DNA of 39,317 nt from Bacillota bacterium. GTDB lineage: Bacteria; Bacillota; Clostridia; Christensenellales; SZUA-584. The notes under the pieces were generated by a model that was not told the origin of the DNA, made no database searches, and worked only from the letters and a program-made list of their open reading frames with translations. The DNA lies in the NCBI GenBank assembly GCA_023399095.1, contig JAEWQS010000095.1:1-39317 (forward strand), given 5' to 3'. Shown piece by piece: positions 8,697-17,794 of the stretch. Numbering within the stretch: position 1 is the first letter of the stretch; every line of letters begins with the position of its first letter. The position numbers and the translations under genes are program-made.

Positions 8697-8780
8697 ATGC
8701 ACGAGGGGGATAATGCGCTTATGCACAGGGAAATTGACAGAAGAATACCTTAATATATAGCGAAAAGGAGGAATACTGCA

Positions 8781-9224
8781 ATGATGGAAAAACGCAGATG
8801 CCGCGCTAACGCTGTGATTAAAGGTGCCAGTAACGCGCCGCAGCTCTCGGGAACCGTTTGGCTCACGGATTCGCCAGCAGGCGTGCAGGTGGAATTATAC
8901 ATCAAAGGGCTTCCGCCCAATGAGACAGGGTTTTATGGATTTCATATGCATGAGAGGGGCAGCTGCATGCTGCCTGATTTCACCAGCGCAAAAGGACACT
9001 ACAATCCGAGCGGCGCGCCTCATCCGCAGCATGCAGGCGATTTTCCGATGCTGATTGCCACAAAACAGGGCGACGCTTGGCTGTCATTTGTGACCACACG
9101 GTTCACCGTATGCGATGTCATCGGCCGCGCCGTGGTGATACACGCAAACCGGGACGATTACACCTCTCAGCCGGCGGGAGACGCGGGACCCCGTATTGGC
9201 TGCGGCGTGATTCAGATCATATAA
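8781..9224 (+). CDS. sodC: Cu/Zn superoxide dismutase family protein
   Basis: 147 residues matching the Cu/Zn SOD fold (disproportionation of superoxide). All metal ligands can be placed: His55 and His57 (GFHMHERGSC), bridging His73 (GHYNP), His81, His84 and Asp87 (PHPQHAGDFP), and His121 (VVIHANRDD). The active-site Arg is Arg138 (GPRIGCGV), and Cys62 with Cys141 match the conserved disulphide. I see no signal peptide or lipobox, which is unusual because bacterial SodC is normally exported. AAGGAGG at 8765-8771 supports the start. It is divergent from the CarD-family gene. The intact ligand set suggests an active enzyme, unlike the Bacillus YojM protein. Confidence 0.9.
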   Translation: MMEKRRCRANAVIKGASNAPQLSGTVWLTDSPAGVQVELYIKGLPPNETGFYGFHMHERGSCMLPDFTSAKGHYNPSGAPHPQHAGDFPMLIATKQGDAWLSFVTTRFTVCDVIGRAVVIHANRDDYTSQPAGDAGPRIGCGVIQII

Positions 9225-9318
9225 GCGGGAATCTTTTTTGGAATGACAAATGGGGTTGTCGACACGCTGTGTGCGTCTTATTGAAATACACTCAGCAGGC
9301 ATGAAAATGGGACAGGCT

Positions 9319-9332
9319 GTCATATCTATGAC
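9319..9332. promoter_or_regulatory. palindrome upstream of the FHA-ftsW-pbp cluster
   Basis: GTCATA-TC-TATGAC, perfect arms, about 30 bp before the candidate -35 of the downstream cluster. It has the size of a dimeric repressor or activator site; the binding protein is unknown. Confidence 0.3.
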
Positions 9333-9360
9333 ACAAATTGTTCATATGACTCTAAAAAAG

Positions 9361-9390
9361 TTGTAGGATTAACTTTTGCCTAAATATGAT
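9361..9390 (+). promoter_or_regulatory. candidate promoter for the cell-wall cluster
   Basis: TTGTAG (9361-9366), 18-nt spacer, TATGAT (9385-9390), about 28 bp before the FHA gene. TACAAT at 9390-9395 is an alternative -10. No other good match lies between sodC and 9419. Confidence 0.45.
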
Positions 9391-9418
9391 ACAATGGCTT
9401 TTAAAGAGGTGAAATGGT

Positions 9419-9862
9419 ATGAGCGGATTATACGAAGTGACCGCACTTGCACTGCGTTTTTGGTTTTTGGTTGTCGCGGTGATAATCGTACTGGGTGTAA
9501 CAAGTATATCCATAAAAGAATATAGAGACAAGCGCATGGTGCTGGATGTGGCGCAAAGCAGCATTGGTTACCTTGCGATTATATCGGGGCCGGATGATGT
9601 CATGGGCGAAAACGTGCCGCTGCTGGATAAAAACACAATCGGCCGTTCGAGAGGTGCCGATATCATATTTGCCGACCGCAGTGTCGACAAGGCGCATTCT
9701 CAAATCTATCTTTCCGAAGACGGCACAGTGACGGTAAACAGGCTAGGGCGCGGTGATGTGACGGTAAACGGTGTGAGCTTAGGCGGCAGCGCTCCGCTTA
9801 AGAACCGCGATATCGTATGTTTTGGCAATGTGGTGGCGAAAGTATTTTTAAAGGAAGGATAA
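9419..9862 (+). CDS. membrane-anchored FHA-domain protein
   Basis: 147 residues: one N-terminal transmembrane helix (about 12-32, LRFWFLVVAVIIVLG), a short basic region, then a forkhead-associated domain (about 65-140). The FHA signature is clear: IGRSRGADIIF, SVDKAHSQIYL and GDVTVNGVSL. FHA domains bind phosphothreonine peptides, so it probably reads Ser/Thr kinase signals at the membrane. The same order FHA - FtsW/RodA - PBP occurs in Actinobacteria and many Clostridia. It starts the operon: only 3 bp separate it from the SEDS gene. Confidence 0.85.
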   Translation: MSGLYEVTALALRFWFLVVAVIIVLGVTSISIKEYRDKRMVLDVAQSSIGYLAIISGPDDVMGENVPLLDKNTIGRSRGADIIFADRSVDKAHSQIYLSEDGTVTVNRLGRGDVTVNGVSLGGSAPLKNRDIVCFGNVVAKVFLKEG

Positions 9863-9865
9863 CAA

Positions 9866-11116
9866 ATGGTACTTCAGAGAAGAGGCGCCGGAGCCATGCT
9901 GGCGCTCACAATACTGTTTATACTTTCGGCATGTGCGCTGCTATCGTTCCGTGAAGGCACATTCAATTTGGGTATCGCGTTATTTGGCCTTGGAACATCT
10001 CTTGTGGTGTTGATTGCGTACAATCTTGCGGCGCTGATATTCCGCCATGTGGATCGCATTACACTTGTTATTTGCTTTTTCCTTGCGAGCGTCGGGCTTG
10101 TGATGCTGGCAAGGCTCAATATGGACACGGCGGTGCGGCAGCTTATCTGGCTGGCGGCGGGTACAGTGGTTCTGTATATCACAATCGTGGTCATCAAGCG
10201 TGCCACCGACTTCGGACGATTGAATTATCTGATGATGGCGGGTGCTTTTGGTCTGATCGCTTTTGCGTATTTGTTCGCCCGTACGGTGGGCGGAGCGCGA
10301 AACTGGGTGAATATCGCGGGCATGTCGTTTCAGCCCAGCGAGATTGCCAAGGTGATGTTTATCATCGTGTCTGCGTACTTTTTTGCGGAACGGCGGGCCA
10401 CCTTGGGGATAATCGCCTACGCAGGTTTTGCGGGTGCTTGTGTGATGGTGCTGGTGCTCTCTAACGATTTGGGCGCAGCGCTGCTTTTTGCGGGCACATT
10501 TCTGATCATGTTCTTTGCGGGCACAGGCCGTACACTGCTCACGATCGCGGGGCTTGGTGTGGCAAGCGGCGGTGCGGTGGCCAGCTATTATATGTTTCCG
10601 CATGTCAGAACGCGCGTGGAGATATGGGAAAACCCATGGCGCTATCACAGAACGCAGGGCTATCAAATCGTGCAGGGGCTCATGGCTATCGCGGCGGGCG
10701 GCGTCTTTGGCGCAGGCCTTGGGCTGGGTTATCCGAATGCCGTGCCCGTCAATACGAGCGACTTTATCTTCGCGGTGATCTGCGAGGAATTCGGGATTAT
10801 ATTCGGCATCATTGTGATCCTTTTATATCTCGTCTTTATTATTCGCGGAATGATCATCGCCATGAACGCAGGCTCGCGGTTCGACGCGCTGCTTGTGTTC
10901 GGCGCGACGTGTATGCTGTCGCTGCAATCGTTCATTATCATCGGCGGCGTGATCAAGCTGATTCCGCTGACGGGTATCACGCTACCTTTCATCAGCGCGG
11001 GCGGCAGCTCTATGATGGCTTGTCTGGCGCTGGTGGGCATTATCGAAGGTGTGAACGTCAAGAACGGCGAACGTGATGAGGTAGAGATCAGAAAAGCGGG
11101 AGGCGAGGTCATATGA
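9866..11116 (+). CDS. SEDS peptidoglycan glycosyltransferase (FtsW/RodA/SpoVE family)
   Basis: 416 residues with about ten transmembrane segments. It polymerises lipid II into glycan strands together with a class B PBP. Family landmarks are GGARNWVNIAG and SFQPSEIAKV (about 150-170), the large loop with YQIVQGLMAIAAGG (about 265-280), DFIFAVICEEFG (about 300) and the C-terminal LPFISAGGSSMMA (about 370). Assignment among FtsW, RodA and SpoVE cannot be made from sequence alone. It overlaps the following PBP gene by four bases (ATGA), which fits a dedicated SEDS-PBP pair. Confidence 0.93.
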   Translation: MVLQRRGAGAMLALTILFILSACALLSFREGTFNLGIALFGLGTSLVVLIAYNLAALIFRHVDRITLVICFFLASVGLVMLARLNMDTAVRQLIWLAAGTVVLYITIVVIKRATDFGRLNYLMMAGAFGLIAFAYLFARTVGGARNWVNIAGMSFQPSEIAKVMFIIVSAYFFAERRATLGIIAYAGFAGACVMVLVLSNDLGAALLFAGTFLIMFFAGTGRTLLTIAGLGVASGGAVASYYMFPHVRTRVEIWENPWRYHRTQGYQIVQGLMAIAAGGVFGAGLGLGYPNAVPVNTSDFIFAVICEEFGIIFGIIVILLYLVFIIRGMIIAMNAGSRFDALLVFGATCMLSLQSFIIIGGVIKLIPLTGITLPFISAGGSSMMACLALVGIIEGVNVKNGERDEVEIRKAGGEVI

Positions 11117-12492
11117 AAAACGTGCTGCGGCGTAACATACGCACACTGCTCATCGTTTTCACAGTGATGTTTGCGGGTCTCGTTGTTTATTTGGGATACG
11201 TGGTGTTCATGTATGGTGAACGCTGGTTCGTGACGCCATATAACCCGCGCATACAGCAGGTGGAGTCGACAGTGGAGCCCGGGAATCTGCTTGACAGAAC
11301 AGAGCGGGAGCTGCTTTATACCAAAGACGATGAGCGCGTGTACATAAGCGATGACGACATGCGTGAATCCATTGCGCATGTCATCGGCGACAGCTATGGC
11401 ATGACATACGGTGCGCAGACAATGTTCGCCAAACACATGTTTGGTTTCGATCAGGACACCTTTTCGCGCATCATGGGGCTGGTTAAGGGGCAGGAACGGC
11501 GCGGCGGCGATGTGATGCTGACGATTGACGCTAAGCTCTGCGAAAAAGCGCATGACGCGCTAGACGGGTATAACGGCGCGGTTGTGGTGATGAACTACAA
11601 GACAGGAGAGATACTTGCGGCGACCTCGACTCCGACGTTTGACCCAACGGATATGGACGAATTTCTTGAGGGCGGAGGCGAGAGCGAGCTTGTCAACAGG
11701 GCGTTTACGGGGATGTATCCGCCCGGCAGCACATTTAAGCTGATTACGGCGGCGGCGCTTATTGAAAACGAAATGGCTGACTTTGAGACGACGTGCACCG
11801 GCAGCATCGAGATCGGCGGCAAGAAGATCGCCTGTACGGGTGAGCATAAAAATGAAGATTTAGAGGATGCGATACGGCATTCGTGCAATGTATATTTCGC
11901 CGAAGCGGCACAGGAACTCGGCAAAACAAAGCTGGCGAGTGAAGCAAACAAGTTCCTGTTCAACAATCAGATGATGTTTGACGATGTGGTGATGGGCGAG
12001 AGCGTGTTTGACAATGCGGATACCGATAATAACCTTGGGTGGTCGGCCATCGGTCAGTACCACGATTTAATCACACCGCTGCACGCGTGTATGATTGCGG
12101 CCGGTATCGCCAACGACGGCGCCATGATGGAACCAAAGCTGCTCCAAAGCGTGACATATGGCGAGACGCAGACATATACATTGAAACCTGAGACTGCCGC
12201 CAATCCGATGAGAGACACCACGCTGCTAAAAGAGATGATGATTTCGGCAGTCGAGAACGGCACAGGAGAAAAAGCCGCCATCGACGGTGTGACCGTGGGC
12301 GGTAAAACGGGCACCGCCGAAATTGCGGGTGAGGACGGTAACGAAGAGCACGCATGGTTTGTGGGCTTTATCGAGGACGACGATCATCCGCTTGCCATCG
12401 CCGTGGTGATGGAAAAAGCGGGCTCGGGTGGTTCCAATGCGGCTCCCGCGGCAAAAAAGGTGCTTGAAAAAGCGATAGACTTAGGATACTAA
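11113..12492 (+). CDS. class B penicillin-binding protein (transpeptidase)
   Basis: 459 residues, short for a class B PBP because the N-terminal pedestal is reduced. One N-terminal membrane anchor (about 12-33) precedes it. Catalytic motifs are complete: SxxK is STFK with Ser206 and Lys209, SxN is SCN at 257-259, and KTG is KTGT at 398-401. It cross-links glycan strands made by the SEDS partner. The compact form resembles the PbpA type found with FHA-RodA in Actinobacteria and Clostridia. It overlaps the SEDS gene by 4 bp; the uvrC ATG follows its stop codon directly. Confidence 0.93.
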   Translation: MKNVLRRNIRTLLIVFTVMFAGLVVYLGYVVFMYGERWFVTPYNPRIQQVESTVEPGNLLDRTERELLYTKDDERVYISDDDMRESIAHVIGDSYGMTYGAQTMFAKHMFGFDQDTFSRIMGLVKGQERRGGDVMLTIDAKLCEKAHDALDGYNGAVVVMNYKTGEILAATSTPTFDPTDMDEFLEGGGESELVNRAFTGMYPPGSTFKLITAAALIENEMADFETTCTGSIEIGGKKIACTGEHKNEDLEDAIRHSCNVYFAEAAQELGKTKLASEANKFLFNNQMMFDDVVMGESVFDNADTDNNLGWSAIGQYHDLITPLHACMIAAGIANDGAMMEPKLLQSVTYGETQTYTLKPETAANPMRDTTLLKEMMISAVENGTGEKAAIDGVTVGGKTGTAEIAGEDGNEEHAWFVGFIEDDDHPLAIAVVMEKAGSGGSNAAPAAKKVLEKAIDLGY

Positions 12493-14319
12493 ATGAACGA
12501 CGAAATTCGCGAGAAGCTGAGGACGCTGCCCAAAACACCGGGCGTTTATCTCATGAAGAATACCGATGGCAAGGTGATATACGTCGGCAAGGCACTTGCG
12601 CTTAAAAACCGCGTCAGCAGCTATTTTCAAAATACGAAAAAGGATCCCAAAACAGCCGCGCTAGTGGCTGAAATCGAGGATTTCGACTATGTGCTGACGC
12701 AGACCGAGATTGAGGCGCTGATACTCGAATGCAACATGATCAAGCGGTACAATCCGTACTACAACATCATGCTGCGCGACGACAAGCACTATCCGTATAT
12801 CCGCATCGATTACAATCAGAAGTTTCCGCGTGTCTGTGTCACGCGGCGCGTTAAGAACGACGGTGCCAAATATTACGGACCGTATATCGCGGCGCATATC
12901 CTGCATGATGTGCTGGATACCGTGACGCGTGTGTTTCCGATAAGGCTTTGCAAAAAGGATATAACGGGCGCGGAGAAGGGGCGCCCGTGCCTCAATTATG
13001 AAATGAACCGTTGTCTCGCGCCGTGCTCAGGCAAGGTCAGCGAATATGAATACAAGCGTATGGTGGACGAGGTAGCGGAGTTTCTTCAGGGCCGGTACAA
13101 GAGCCTCGAAAAGCAGCTCCAGGAGGATATGAAGGCCGCGTCCGAGAACATGGAATATGAGAAGGCGGCCGCTATGCGCGACCGCATACGCGCACTGCAC
13201 CGGCTGTTTGAGAAGCAAAAGGCGGGCTTTCCCGACCTCAACGACAAGGACGTGTTCGCGGTTTACCAAAACGGCGACGAAGCGGTGGTGCAGGGGATGT
13301 TCGTGCGCCGAGGCGAGCTCAACCACACCGAGCGCTATTTTATGAAATGTGCGGGTGAGGCCGAGCCTCAGGTGCTGTCGCATCTCGTCAAGCAGTATTA
13401 CTCGAGTGTGGATGGCGTGGCGAAGCAGATCTATATGAACGTGCAGCCCGAAGAGAAGGAGCTTATCGAGCAGTGGCTCACACAAAAGCGCGGCTCGCGC
13501 GTGGCGCTGCATGTGCCCGAAAAAGGCGCGAATAAAAAGCTCACAGAAATGGCACTGGCCAACGCCAAGGAGGCGCTGGAACGGCGCTTGGCGCGCATTG
13601 CGCGCGATCACGATACCACAATCGGCGCTTTGGCCGAGCTGCAAACAGCGCTGGGGTTTGACACGCATATCGACCGCATGGAATGCTACGACATATCCAA
13701 CACGCAGGGCACGGATTCTGTGGCGTCCATGGTGGTGTTTCGCGGCGGCAAGCCCGAGAAAAAATCCTATCGGCGGTTTCGCATAAAGACTGTGGAGGGC
13801 GCGAATGATTTTGCGTCTATGAACGAGGTGCTCACTCGGCGATTAAAGCGCGGGCTTCAAGGGGCGGCGGGCTTTGACGAGCTGCCGTCACTGATCATCG
13901 TGGACGGCGGCAAGGGACAGCTTTCCTTCGCGTACGACGCGCTCGCTTCACTGGGTCTGGAGGACCTGCCCCTCATCAGCCTCGCCAAGCGCGAGGAGGA
14001 GGTGTTCGTGGTGGGTAAGAGCGATCCTGTCATATTGGACAAAAAGAGCAACGCCTTGGGGCTGCTCACACGCATAAGAGACGAGGCGCATCGGTTCGCC
14101 ATCACGTATCACCGCAGTCTGCGCCTTAAGAAGGTGGAGGACAGTGCACTGCTGAAGATTCCGCATGTGGGGCCGTCACGCGTGCGCGCACTGTTGAAAG
14201 CGTTTGAGACAGTGGGCGATATCAAGACCGCGAGCTTTGAGGATATCGTGGCGGTGCCGGGCATGGATATGCGCAGCGCTCAAGCCGTTGTGGAATATTT
14301 TGAGTCGGAGCAATCGTAA
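12493..14319 (+). CDS. uvrC: UvrABC excinuclease subunit C
   Basis: 608 residues, normal for UvrC, which makes both incisions in nucleotide-excision repair. It has an N-terminal GIY-YIG endonuclease (PGVYLMKNTDGKVIYVGKA, about 16-34), the cysteine set around 150-175 (LCKK, PCLNYE, RCLAPC), a UVR domain for UvrB contact (about 205-240), the RNase-H-like second nuclease (ECYDISNTQGTDSVASMVVF near 400; IVDGGKGQL near 470) and C-terminal helix-hairpin-helix repeats (about 550-605). Its ATG abuts the PBP stop, so it is read from the same transcript, although its function is unrelated to the wall. Confidence 0.97.
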   Translation: MNDEIREKLRTLPKTPGVYLMKNTDGKVIYVGKALALKNRVSSYFQNTKKDPKTAALVAEIEDFDYVLTQTEIEALILECNMIKRYNPYYNIMLRDDKHYPYIRIDYNQKFPRVCVTRRVKNDGAKYYGPYIAAHILHDVLDTVTRVFPIRLCKKDITGAEKGRPCLNYEMNRCLAPCSGKVSEYEYKRMVDEVAEFLQGRYKSLEKQLQEDMKAASENMEYEKAAAMRDRIRALHRLFEKQKAGFPDLNDKDVFAVYQNGDEAVVQGMFVRRGELNHTERYFMKCAGEAEPQVLSHLVKQYYSSVDGVAKQIYMNVQPEEKELIEQWLTQKRGSRVALHVPEKGANKKLTEMALANAKEALERRLARIARDHDTTIGALAELQTALGFDTHIDRMECYDISNTQGTDSVASMVVFRGGKPEKKSYRRFRIKTVEGANDFASMNEVLTRRLKRGLQGAAGFDELPSLIIVDGGKGQLSFAYDALASLGLEDLPLISLAKREEEVFVVGKSDPVILDKKSNALGLLTRIRDEAHRFAITYHRSLRLKKVEDSALLKIPHVGPSRVRALLKAFETVGDIKTASFEDIVAVPGMDMRSAQAVVEYFESEQS

Positions 14320-14385
14320 AGATAGAGTATATTGCTTCATGTGGCTGCGTGATGTAAACTGGTAGATACTAAAAGAGGTTAACGG

Positions 14386-15291
14386 ATGAATCTAGACAAT
14401 GTGTTTGACACACTCTCCGAAAAGATAAAGGATGTGCGCCGCAACGAATGCATGGCGGCGCATACGTCGTTCAAGGCGGGCGGCTGCGCAGATATCATGG
14501 TGCTGCCGGGCAGCGCCGATGAGGTGACCCATGTGCTTCATACCACGCGTCAGCTTGATATCCCGCTGTTTGTGATGGGGCGCGGTACCAATCTGCTTGT
14601 TACCAGCAAGGGCATTCGCGGTATCGTGATGAAGCTGGCGGACAACTTTTCAGGTGTCGAATTTGACGGGGCGTGTGCGACCGCAAAGAGCGGCACGCCG
14701 CTGGCTGTGCTTGTGCGCGAAGCAATGGAGCGCTCGCTGGGCGGTGCGGAATTTCTGGGCGGCATTCCCGGTACTTTGGGCGGGGCGGTCTGCATGAACG
14801 CGGGCGCGTACGGCGGCGAAATCGGTGATTTCGTGGAAGAGGTTTATATCGCGACATGGGCCGGTGAAGTGACGCTGAGCCAAAGTGAAATGAACTTTGG
14901 TTACCGGCATAGCATACTGAGCGATACGCCGCTGATTGTGACCGGAGCACGGCTTAGACTCGTATCCTGCTGCCGTGAGGAAAGCAAGGATAAGCTCTGT
15001 TCGCTCAACGAAAAGCGCCGAAACAAGCAGCCGTTGGAATACCCAAGCGCGGGCAGCACGTTCAAGCGGCCTGAGGGCGGATATGCCGGTACGATGATTG
15101 AAGAGGCGGGGCTCAAGGGCGTTTGCGTGGGCGGCGCGGCGGTTTCCGAAAAGCACGCGGGTTTTGTGATCAATACAGGCGGCGCGACGCCGGAAGATAT
15201 TATTGCGCTGATTGAGACGGTGCAGCAGCGGGTGTTTGAGCATTGCGGTGTGAAGCTGGAGCGCGAGGTCAAAATCGTGGGGGAAAGATGA
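14386..15291 (+). CDS. murB: UDP-N-acetylenolpyruvoylglucosamine reductase
   Basis: 301 residues; NADPH- and FAD-dependent second step of UDP-MurNAc synthesis. FAD-binding motifs are FVMGRGTNLL (about 64-73) and GGIPGTLGGAVCMNAGAYGGE (split around residue 130). The active-site serine lies in SAGSTFKRP (about 222-230), and the C-terminal HAGFVINTGGAT block is present. It is the short type IIb MurB usual in Firmicutes. AGAGG precedes the start. It overlaps the PHP gene by four bases. In many Clostridia murB leads the PHP-rapZ-yvcK-whiA series, as here except for yvcK. Confidence 0.96.
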   Translation: MNLDNVFDTLSEKIKDVRRNECMAAHTSFKAGGCADIMVLPGSADEVTHVLHTTRQLDIPLFVMGRGTNLLVTSKGIRGIVMKLADNFSGVEFDGACATAKSGTPLAVLVREAMERSLGGAEFLGGIPGTLGGAVCMNAGAYGGEIGDFVEEVYIATWAGEVTLSQSEMNFGYRHSILSDTPLIVTGARLRLVSCCREESKDKLCSLNEKRRNKQPLEYPSAGSTFKRPEGGYAGTMIEEAGLKGVCVGGAAVSEKHAGFVINTGGATPEDIIALIETVQQRVFEHCGVKLEREVKIVGER

Positions 15292-15989
15292 AGCTGATTG
15301 CCGATTACCATACACACACGGTGCACAGCCACGGGACAGGCAGTGTGGAAGACAACGTCGAAGCGGCGCTGAGGCGCGGGCTGCAAACGGTCGGCATTGC
15401 CGACCACAGCATTGCGCATTTCACATACGGAGTAAAAAGACGGAAACTTGGCGAATATCTATCGTGTATAGAGGACACGAAAAGAAGATATGACGGGAGA
15501 ATCAATGTCAAAACCGGCATTGAGCTTAACCTCATTGGGCTTAATGGCAGCGTGGATATGCCACAGGGCCGTTTCGATGTCCTTATACTCGGATATCATA
15601 AGGCGGCCGTTTGCAGAGATATAAAGACGGCATGGACGTTCATGACAGGCAAGCTGTCAGATCATGCCAATAAGATCACGCAGGCGTATATGCACGCCAT
15701 ACAGCGCCATCAAATCACTATCGTGGCGCATCCGGGCTATGGCGTTCCCGTCGACTACAAAAGGCTCGCCCAGGCGTGTGCAGACTACGGCACGCTGTTT
15801 GAAATCAACAACAAGCATGGGGAGCTGGCAATCGAAGACCTGCAGCAAGCGGCGCTCACGGATGTGAAGTTCGTCGTTTCCAGCGACGCGCATTCACCCG
15901 AGCATGTGGGGCTGGCGCAAAACGCCATTCATCTGGCACAGAGTGCCGGCATTGACCCGGGTCGCATTGTCAACATGACGGAGGAATAA
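15288..15989 (+). CDS. PHP-domain phosphoesterase (histidinol-phosphatase-like)
   Basis: 233 residues of the polymerase-and-histidinol-phosphatase superfamily. Metal-binding motif I is DYHTHTVHSHGTGS at 5-18, with GIADHS near 43, ELN near 85, IVAHPGYG near 147 and SSDAHSPEHVG near 200. These would form a trinuclear metal site. The frame is open upstream to 15243, but ATG 15288 overlaps the murB stop as ATGA, has GGGGGAAAG before it, and starts directly at the conserved core. The substrate is unknown. The position between murB and rapZ is conserved in Clostridia. Confidence 0.9.
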   Translation: MKLIADYHTHTVHSHGTGSVEDNVEAALRRGLQTVGIADHSIAHFTYGVKRRKLGEYLSCIEDTKRRYDGRINVKTGIELNLIGLNGSVDMPQGRFDVLILGYHKAAVCRDIKTAWTFMTGKLSDHANKITQAYMHAIQRHQITIVAHPGYGVPVDYKRLAQACADYGTLFEINNKHGELAIEDLQQAALTDVKFVVSSDAHSPEHVGLAQNAIHLAQSAGIDPGRIVNMTEE

Positions 15990-15991
15990 AC

Positions 15992-16846
15992 ATGAAATTT
16001 GTAATCATCACGGGGTTATCGGGAGCCGGACGTTCTCAGGCGTTAAAGCGCTTTGAAGATATGGGTTATTTCTGTGTGGATAATCTTCCTCCCAAGCTTA
16101 TCCCGGAGTTTGCTGAGATATGTATGGGCAAGGACAGCATAGACAAAGCGGCGGTCGTTGTCGATATGAGAATGGGCGATATGTTCGATGATATATTTTC
16201 AACGATTAAATGCTTAAAAGAGATGGACGTTGAACTGGATATATTGTATCTGGACGCGAGTGACGAGGTATTGGTTCGGCGGTTTAAGGAAACGCGGCGG
16301 CGCCATCCGCTGTCGCCTGACGGCACCATTATGGCGGGCATATTCAAGGAACGCGAGAAATTGAAGCGCATCAAGGATATCGCGAACAACATCATCGATA
16401 CATCGACCTATTCAATAAAAAAGCTCGGTGAAACCATAGACAGGCTGTATAGCGGTACGGACGATCAAGCGATCAAGATCACCGTCAGCACATTCGGCTA
16501 CAAGCGCGGCATTCCGATCGATGCGGATATGGTGTTCGACATGCGGTTTATACCAAATCCTTTCTATGAAGAAACCCTGCGTGAGCATACGGGCCGTGAG
16601 CAGTCGGTTAAGGATTACGTGCTCTCGTTTCCGCGCGCGCGCATATTTTTGGATAAAATCAACGAGCTTGTCAATTATGTGGCGCCATATTATGTGGAGC
16701 AGGACAAAAAACAGCTCGTGATTGCCATCGGCTGCACGGGCGGTGTGCACCGGAGCGTGGTGATTGCCGAGGAGCTTCATCGCGTGCTGTGTGAGCAGGG
16801 GCATAATGTGACGCTGGAGCATCGGGATATTGAGCACGGATATTAA
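15992..16846 (+). CDS. rapZ: RapZ/YvcJ family nucleotide-binding protein
   Basis: 284 residues. In E. coli RapZ is an RNase E adapter for GlmZ sRNA and senses glucosamine-6-phosphate; in B. subtilis YvcJ is a nucleotide-binding protein tied to competence. The N-terminal P-loop is GLSGAGRS (residues 8-15), where the usual Walker A lysine is Arg (codon CGT at about 16031). The family block DMGYFCVDNLPP follows. The C-terminal RapZ signature IAIGCTGGVHRSVVIAEEL (about 245-263) is intact. whiA follows after 14 bp; yvcK, usually between them, is absent. Confidence 0.95.
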   Translation: MKFVIITGLSGAGRSQALKRFEDMGYFCVDNLPPKLIPEFAEICMGKDSIDKAAVVVDMRMGDMFDDIFSTIKCLKEMDVELDILYLDASDEVLVRRFKETRRRHPLSPDGTIMAGIFKEREKLKRIKDIANNIIDTSTYSIKKLGETIDRLYSGTDDQAIKITVSTFGYKRGIPIDADMVFDMRFIPNPFYEETLREHTGREQSVKDYVLSFPRARIFLDKINELVNYVAPYYVEQDKKQLVIAIGCTGGVHRSVVIAEELHRVLCEQGHNVTLEHRDIEHGY

Positions 16847-16860
16847 GGAGAGAGGGAGCC

Positions 16861-17793
16861 ATGTCGTTTTCTGCTACGGCTAAAGCCGAGGTGTGCCGGA
16901 CGAATACGGGCAAGGAATGCTGTGAGCTTTCTGAGCTCAGTGCTCTCATTCATACGGCCGGTTCCATCAGCATTTCGGGAGGCGCGTTTTCATTGCGCAT
17001 CGATACGGAAAACGCCGCGGTGGCACGGCGCGTATTTGCGCTGATCAAAAGCCTTTACGGCGTTCAGGCAGGAACGCAGATGCAAACCAACCAGTTGAAG
17101 CATAACCATATCTATTCGCTGTCGGTGGATAAAGCAGTGGCGCGAATGATGGCGATGGATACGCATATCTTAGGTAATGAGGGTTTTGAGTTTGGCAGCG
17201 ACACATCCTTTTTAACGTCGCGATGCTGCCGTATTGCGTTTGTGCGCGGTGCTTTTTTGGGCGGCGGTTCCATAACCAATCCTGAAAAGCGTTATCATAT
17301 GGAATTTGTTTGTGAACAAAAGGAATTTGCGCAAGGGTTGTTGAATATAATAGTAGAACTTGGCGTATCGGCTAAAATGATACTACGGGGAAAAAACCAT
17401 GTGGTTTACATTAAGGAGGGAGACGCCATTGTCACGCTGCTCACCATGATGGGGGCGCATACATCGATACTAAATATCGAAAATATCCGTATACTCAAAA
17501 GCATGCGCAACAACGTCAATCGCAAGGTAAACTGCGAAACAGGAAACCTATCCAAAACGGTGAACGCGTCCGTCAGGCAACAGGAGAGCATCGAATATAT
17601 CCGAGTCCATATGGGACTTGATAAGCTGAGCCCGGCATTAAGGCAGGTGGCTGAGACGCGGATGAGCTATCCCGAAGCGACGCTCGAGGAACTTGTCGCT
17701 TTGCTGGGGGCCGAATCTAAATCGGGTATCAATCACAAGCTGCGCAAGATCAACAGCATTGCCGAGCATCTCAAAATGACAAGGGGGGAGTAG
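16861..17793 (+). CDS. whiA: DNA-binding protein WhiA
   Basis: 310 residues, normal length. The N-terminal domain is a degenerate LAGLIDADG homing-endonuclease fold (FVRGAFLGGGSI near 125 and the following beta strands). The C-terminal helix-turn-helix (about 225-305) includes LSPALRQVAETRMSYPEATLEEL and SKSGINHKLRKI segments. WhiA controls sporulation septation in Streptomyces and affects division and chromosome segregation in Bacillus. It sits in its conserved neighbourhood (rapZ before, HPr/crh-like after), with 1 bp to the next gene. Confidence 0.96.
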   Translation: MSFSATAKAEVCRTNTGKECCELSELSALIHTAGSISISGGAFSLRIDTENAAVARRVFALIKSLYGVQAGTQMQTNQLKHNHIYSLSVDKAVARMMAMDTHILGNEGFEFGSDTSFLTSRCCRIAFVRGAFLGGGSITNPEKRYHMEFVCEQKEFAQGLLNIIVELGVSAKMILRGKNHVVYIKEGDAIVTLLTMMGAHTSILNIENIRILKSMRNNVNRKVNCETGNLSKTVNASVRQQESIEYIRVHMGLDKLSPALRQVAETRMSYPEATLEELVALLGAESKSGINHKLRKINSIAEHLKMTRGE

Positions 17794-17794
17794 C

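Noticed and set aside
8734..8761. TTGACA with TATAGC as the sodC promoter
   Set aside because: Transcription would start within the Shine-Dalgarno sequence at 8765-8771, so it cannot make a normal leader.
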